A stretch of 7,556 nt of DNA from Caldimicrobium sp964493015 (GTDB taxonomy: Bacteria; Desulfobacterota; Thermodesulfobacteria; Thermodesulfobacteriales; Thermodesulfobacteriaceae): NCBI GenBank assembly GCA_964493015.1, contig CAZBLU010000049.1, positions 1-7,556 of the forward strand, in the 5' to 3' direction. The notes beneath the pieces were generated by a model. That model saw only the letters and a list, made by a program, of their open reading frames with translations, was not told the origin of the DNA and did not search any database. The position numbers and the translations under genes were made by a program. This document shows, piece after piece, positions 7,381 to 7,556 of this stretch. Each line of letters opens with the position of its first letter. The stretch's first letter is position 1.

Positions 7381-7556
7381 ATGGGAGTAGCCAAAAAGAG
7401 AAGCTTCAAAATAACCCCAGAATTGAGAAACGAAATCATTAAAATCATAGATGAGAGAATTAGAGAAGTCCATGTAACTAAAGATGATTTTCTCGAGCTA
7501 AAGAACATAGTAAAAGAATTAGCTGTTAATGTGCATACTCTAAGCCTAAAAGTAGA
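7381..7556 (+). CDS. Charged, probably coiled-coil protein, N-terminal 58 residues (cut by window edge)
   Basis: The frame opens with ATG after a good ribosome binding site and is still open at the right edge. The visible protein begins MGVAKKRSFKITPELRNEII, continues with a charged helix (KIIDERIREVHVT), then KDDFLELKNIVKEL, AVNVHTLSLKV. Hydrophobic residues at heptad-like spacing in the last 25 residues (F, L, I/V, L, V, L, L, V) suggest the start of a coiled coil. There is no signal peptide or membrane segment. The pattern VTKDDFLELKNIVKELA resembles the N-terminal part of coiled-coil proteins from thermophiles that often carry a PD-(D/E)XK nuclease-like (DUF3782-type) C-terminus. That is a recollection of style, not a database match, and the C-terminus is outside the window, so no function is assigned. 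It is transcribed divergently from proB. Confidence 0.7.
   Translation, partial: MGVAKKRSFKITPELRNEIIKIIDERIREVHVTKDDFLELKNIVKELAVNVHTLSLKV

Overview
The window is AT-rich (roughly 40% G+C by eye) and gene-dense. Almost all coding is on the minus strand. Read in the direction of transcription, from right to left, the genes are proB (glutamate 5-kinase), a membrane-anchored hybrid sensor kinase with a PhnD-type periplasmic sensor, dnaE (replicative DNA polymerase III alpha subunit), and the beginning of an unrecognised gene that overlaps the dnaE stop codon and runs off the left edge. At the right edge a divergent plus-strand gene begins and is cut by the window end.

The organism is a bacterium, shown by bacterial dnaE, proB and a two-component sensor. 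The Lys/Glu-rich proteins, short spacers and hybrid PhnD-PAS-kinase-receiver architecture suggest a thermophilic, possibly sulfate- or sulfur-metabolising lineage such as Thermodesulfobacteria. This is an impression from protein style, not a computed placement.

Layout. Positions 1-110 (minus): 5' part of an unknown gene, joined to dnaE by an ATGA stop/start overlap. 107-3538 (minus): complete dnaE. 3539-3567: spacer with a very strong Shine-Dalgarno. 3568-6084 (minus): complete hybrid kinase with a GTG start. 6085-6120: spacer with no visible terminator. 6121-7233 (minus): complete proB. 7234-7380: divergent intergenic region with a convincing proB promoter (TTGACG, 16 bp, TAAAAT) and a weaker rightward promoter region. 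7381-7556 (plus): 58 codons of a charged, probably coiled-coil protein.

The short spacers (36 and 29 bp, then a 4-bp overlap) and lack of terminators suggest one transcript, proB > sensor kinase > dnaE > unknown gene. Proline synthesis, environmental sensing and chromosome replication have no obvious biochemical link, so this may be a chance operon; the sensor kinase embedded between two housekeeping genes is the least expected element. There is no clear previously undescribed system here. The points most worth checking are the kinase context and ligand, the intact PHP metal site of DnaE, the unknown gene coupled to dnaE, and the divergent partial gene.
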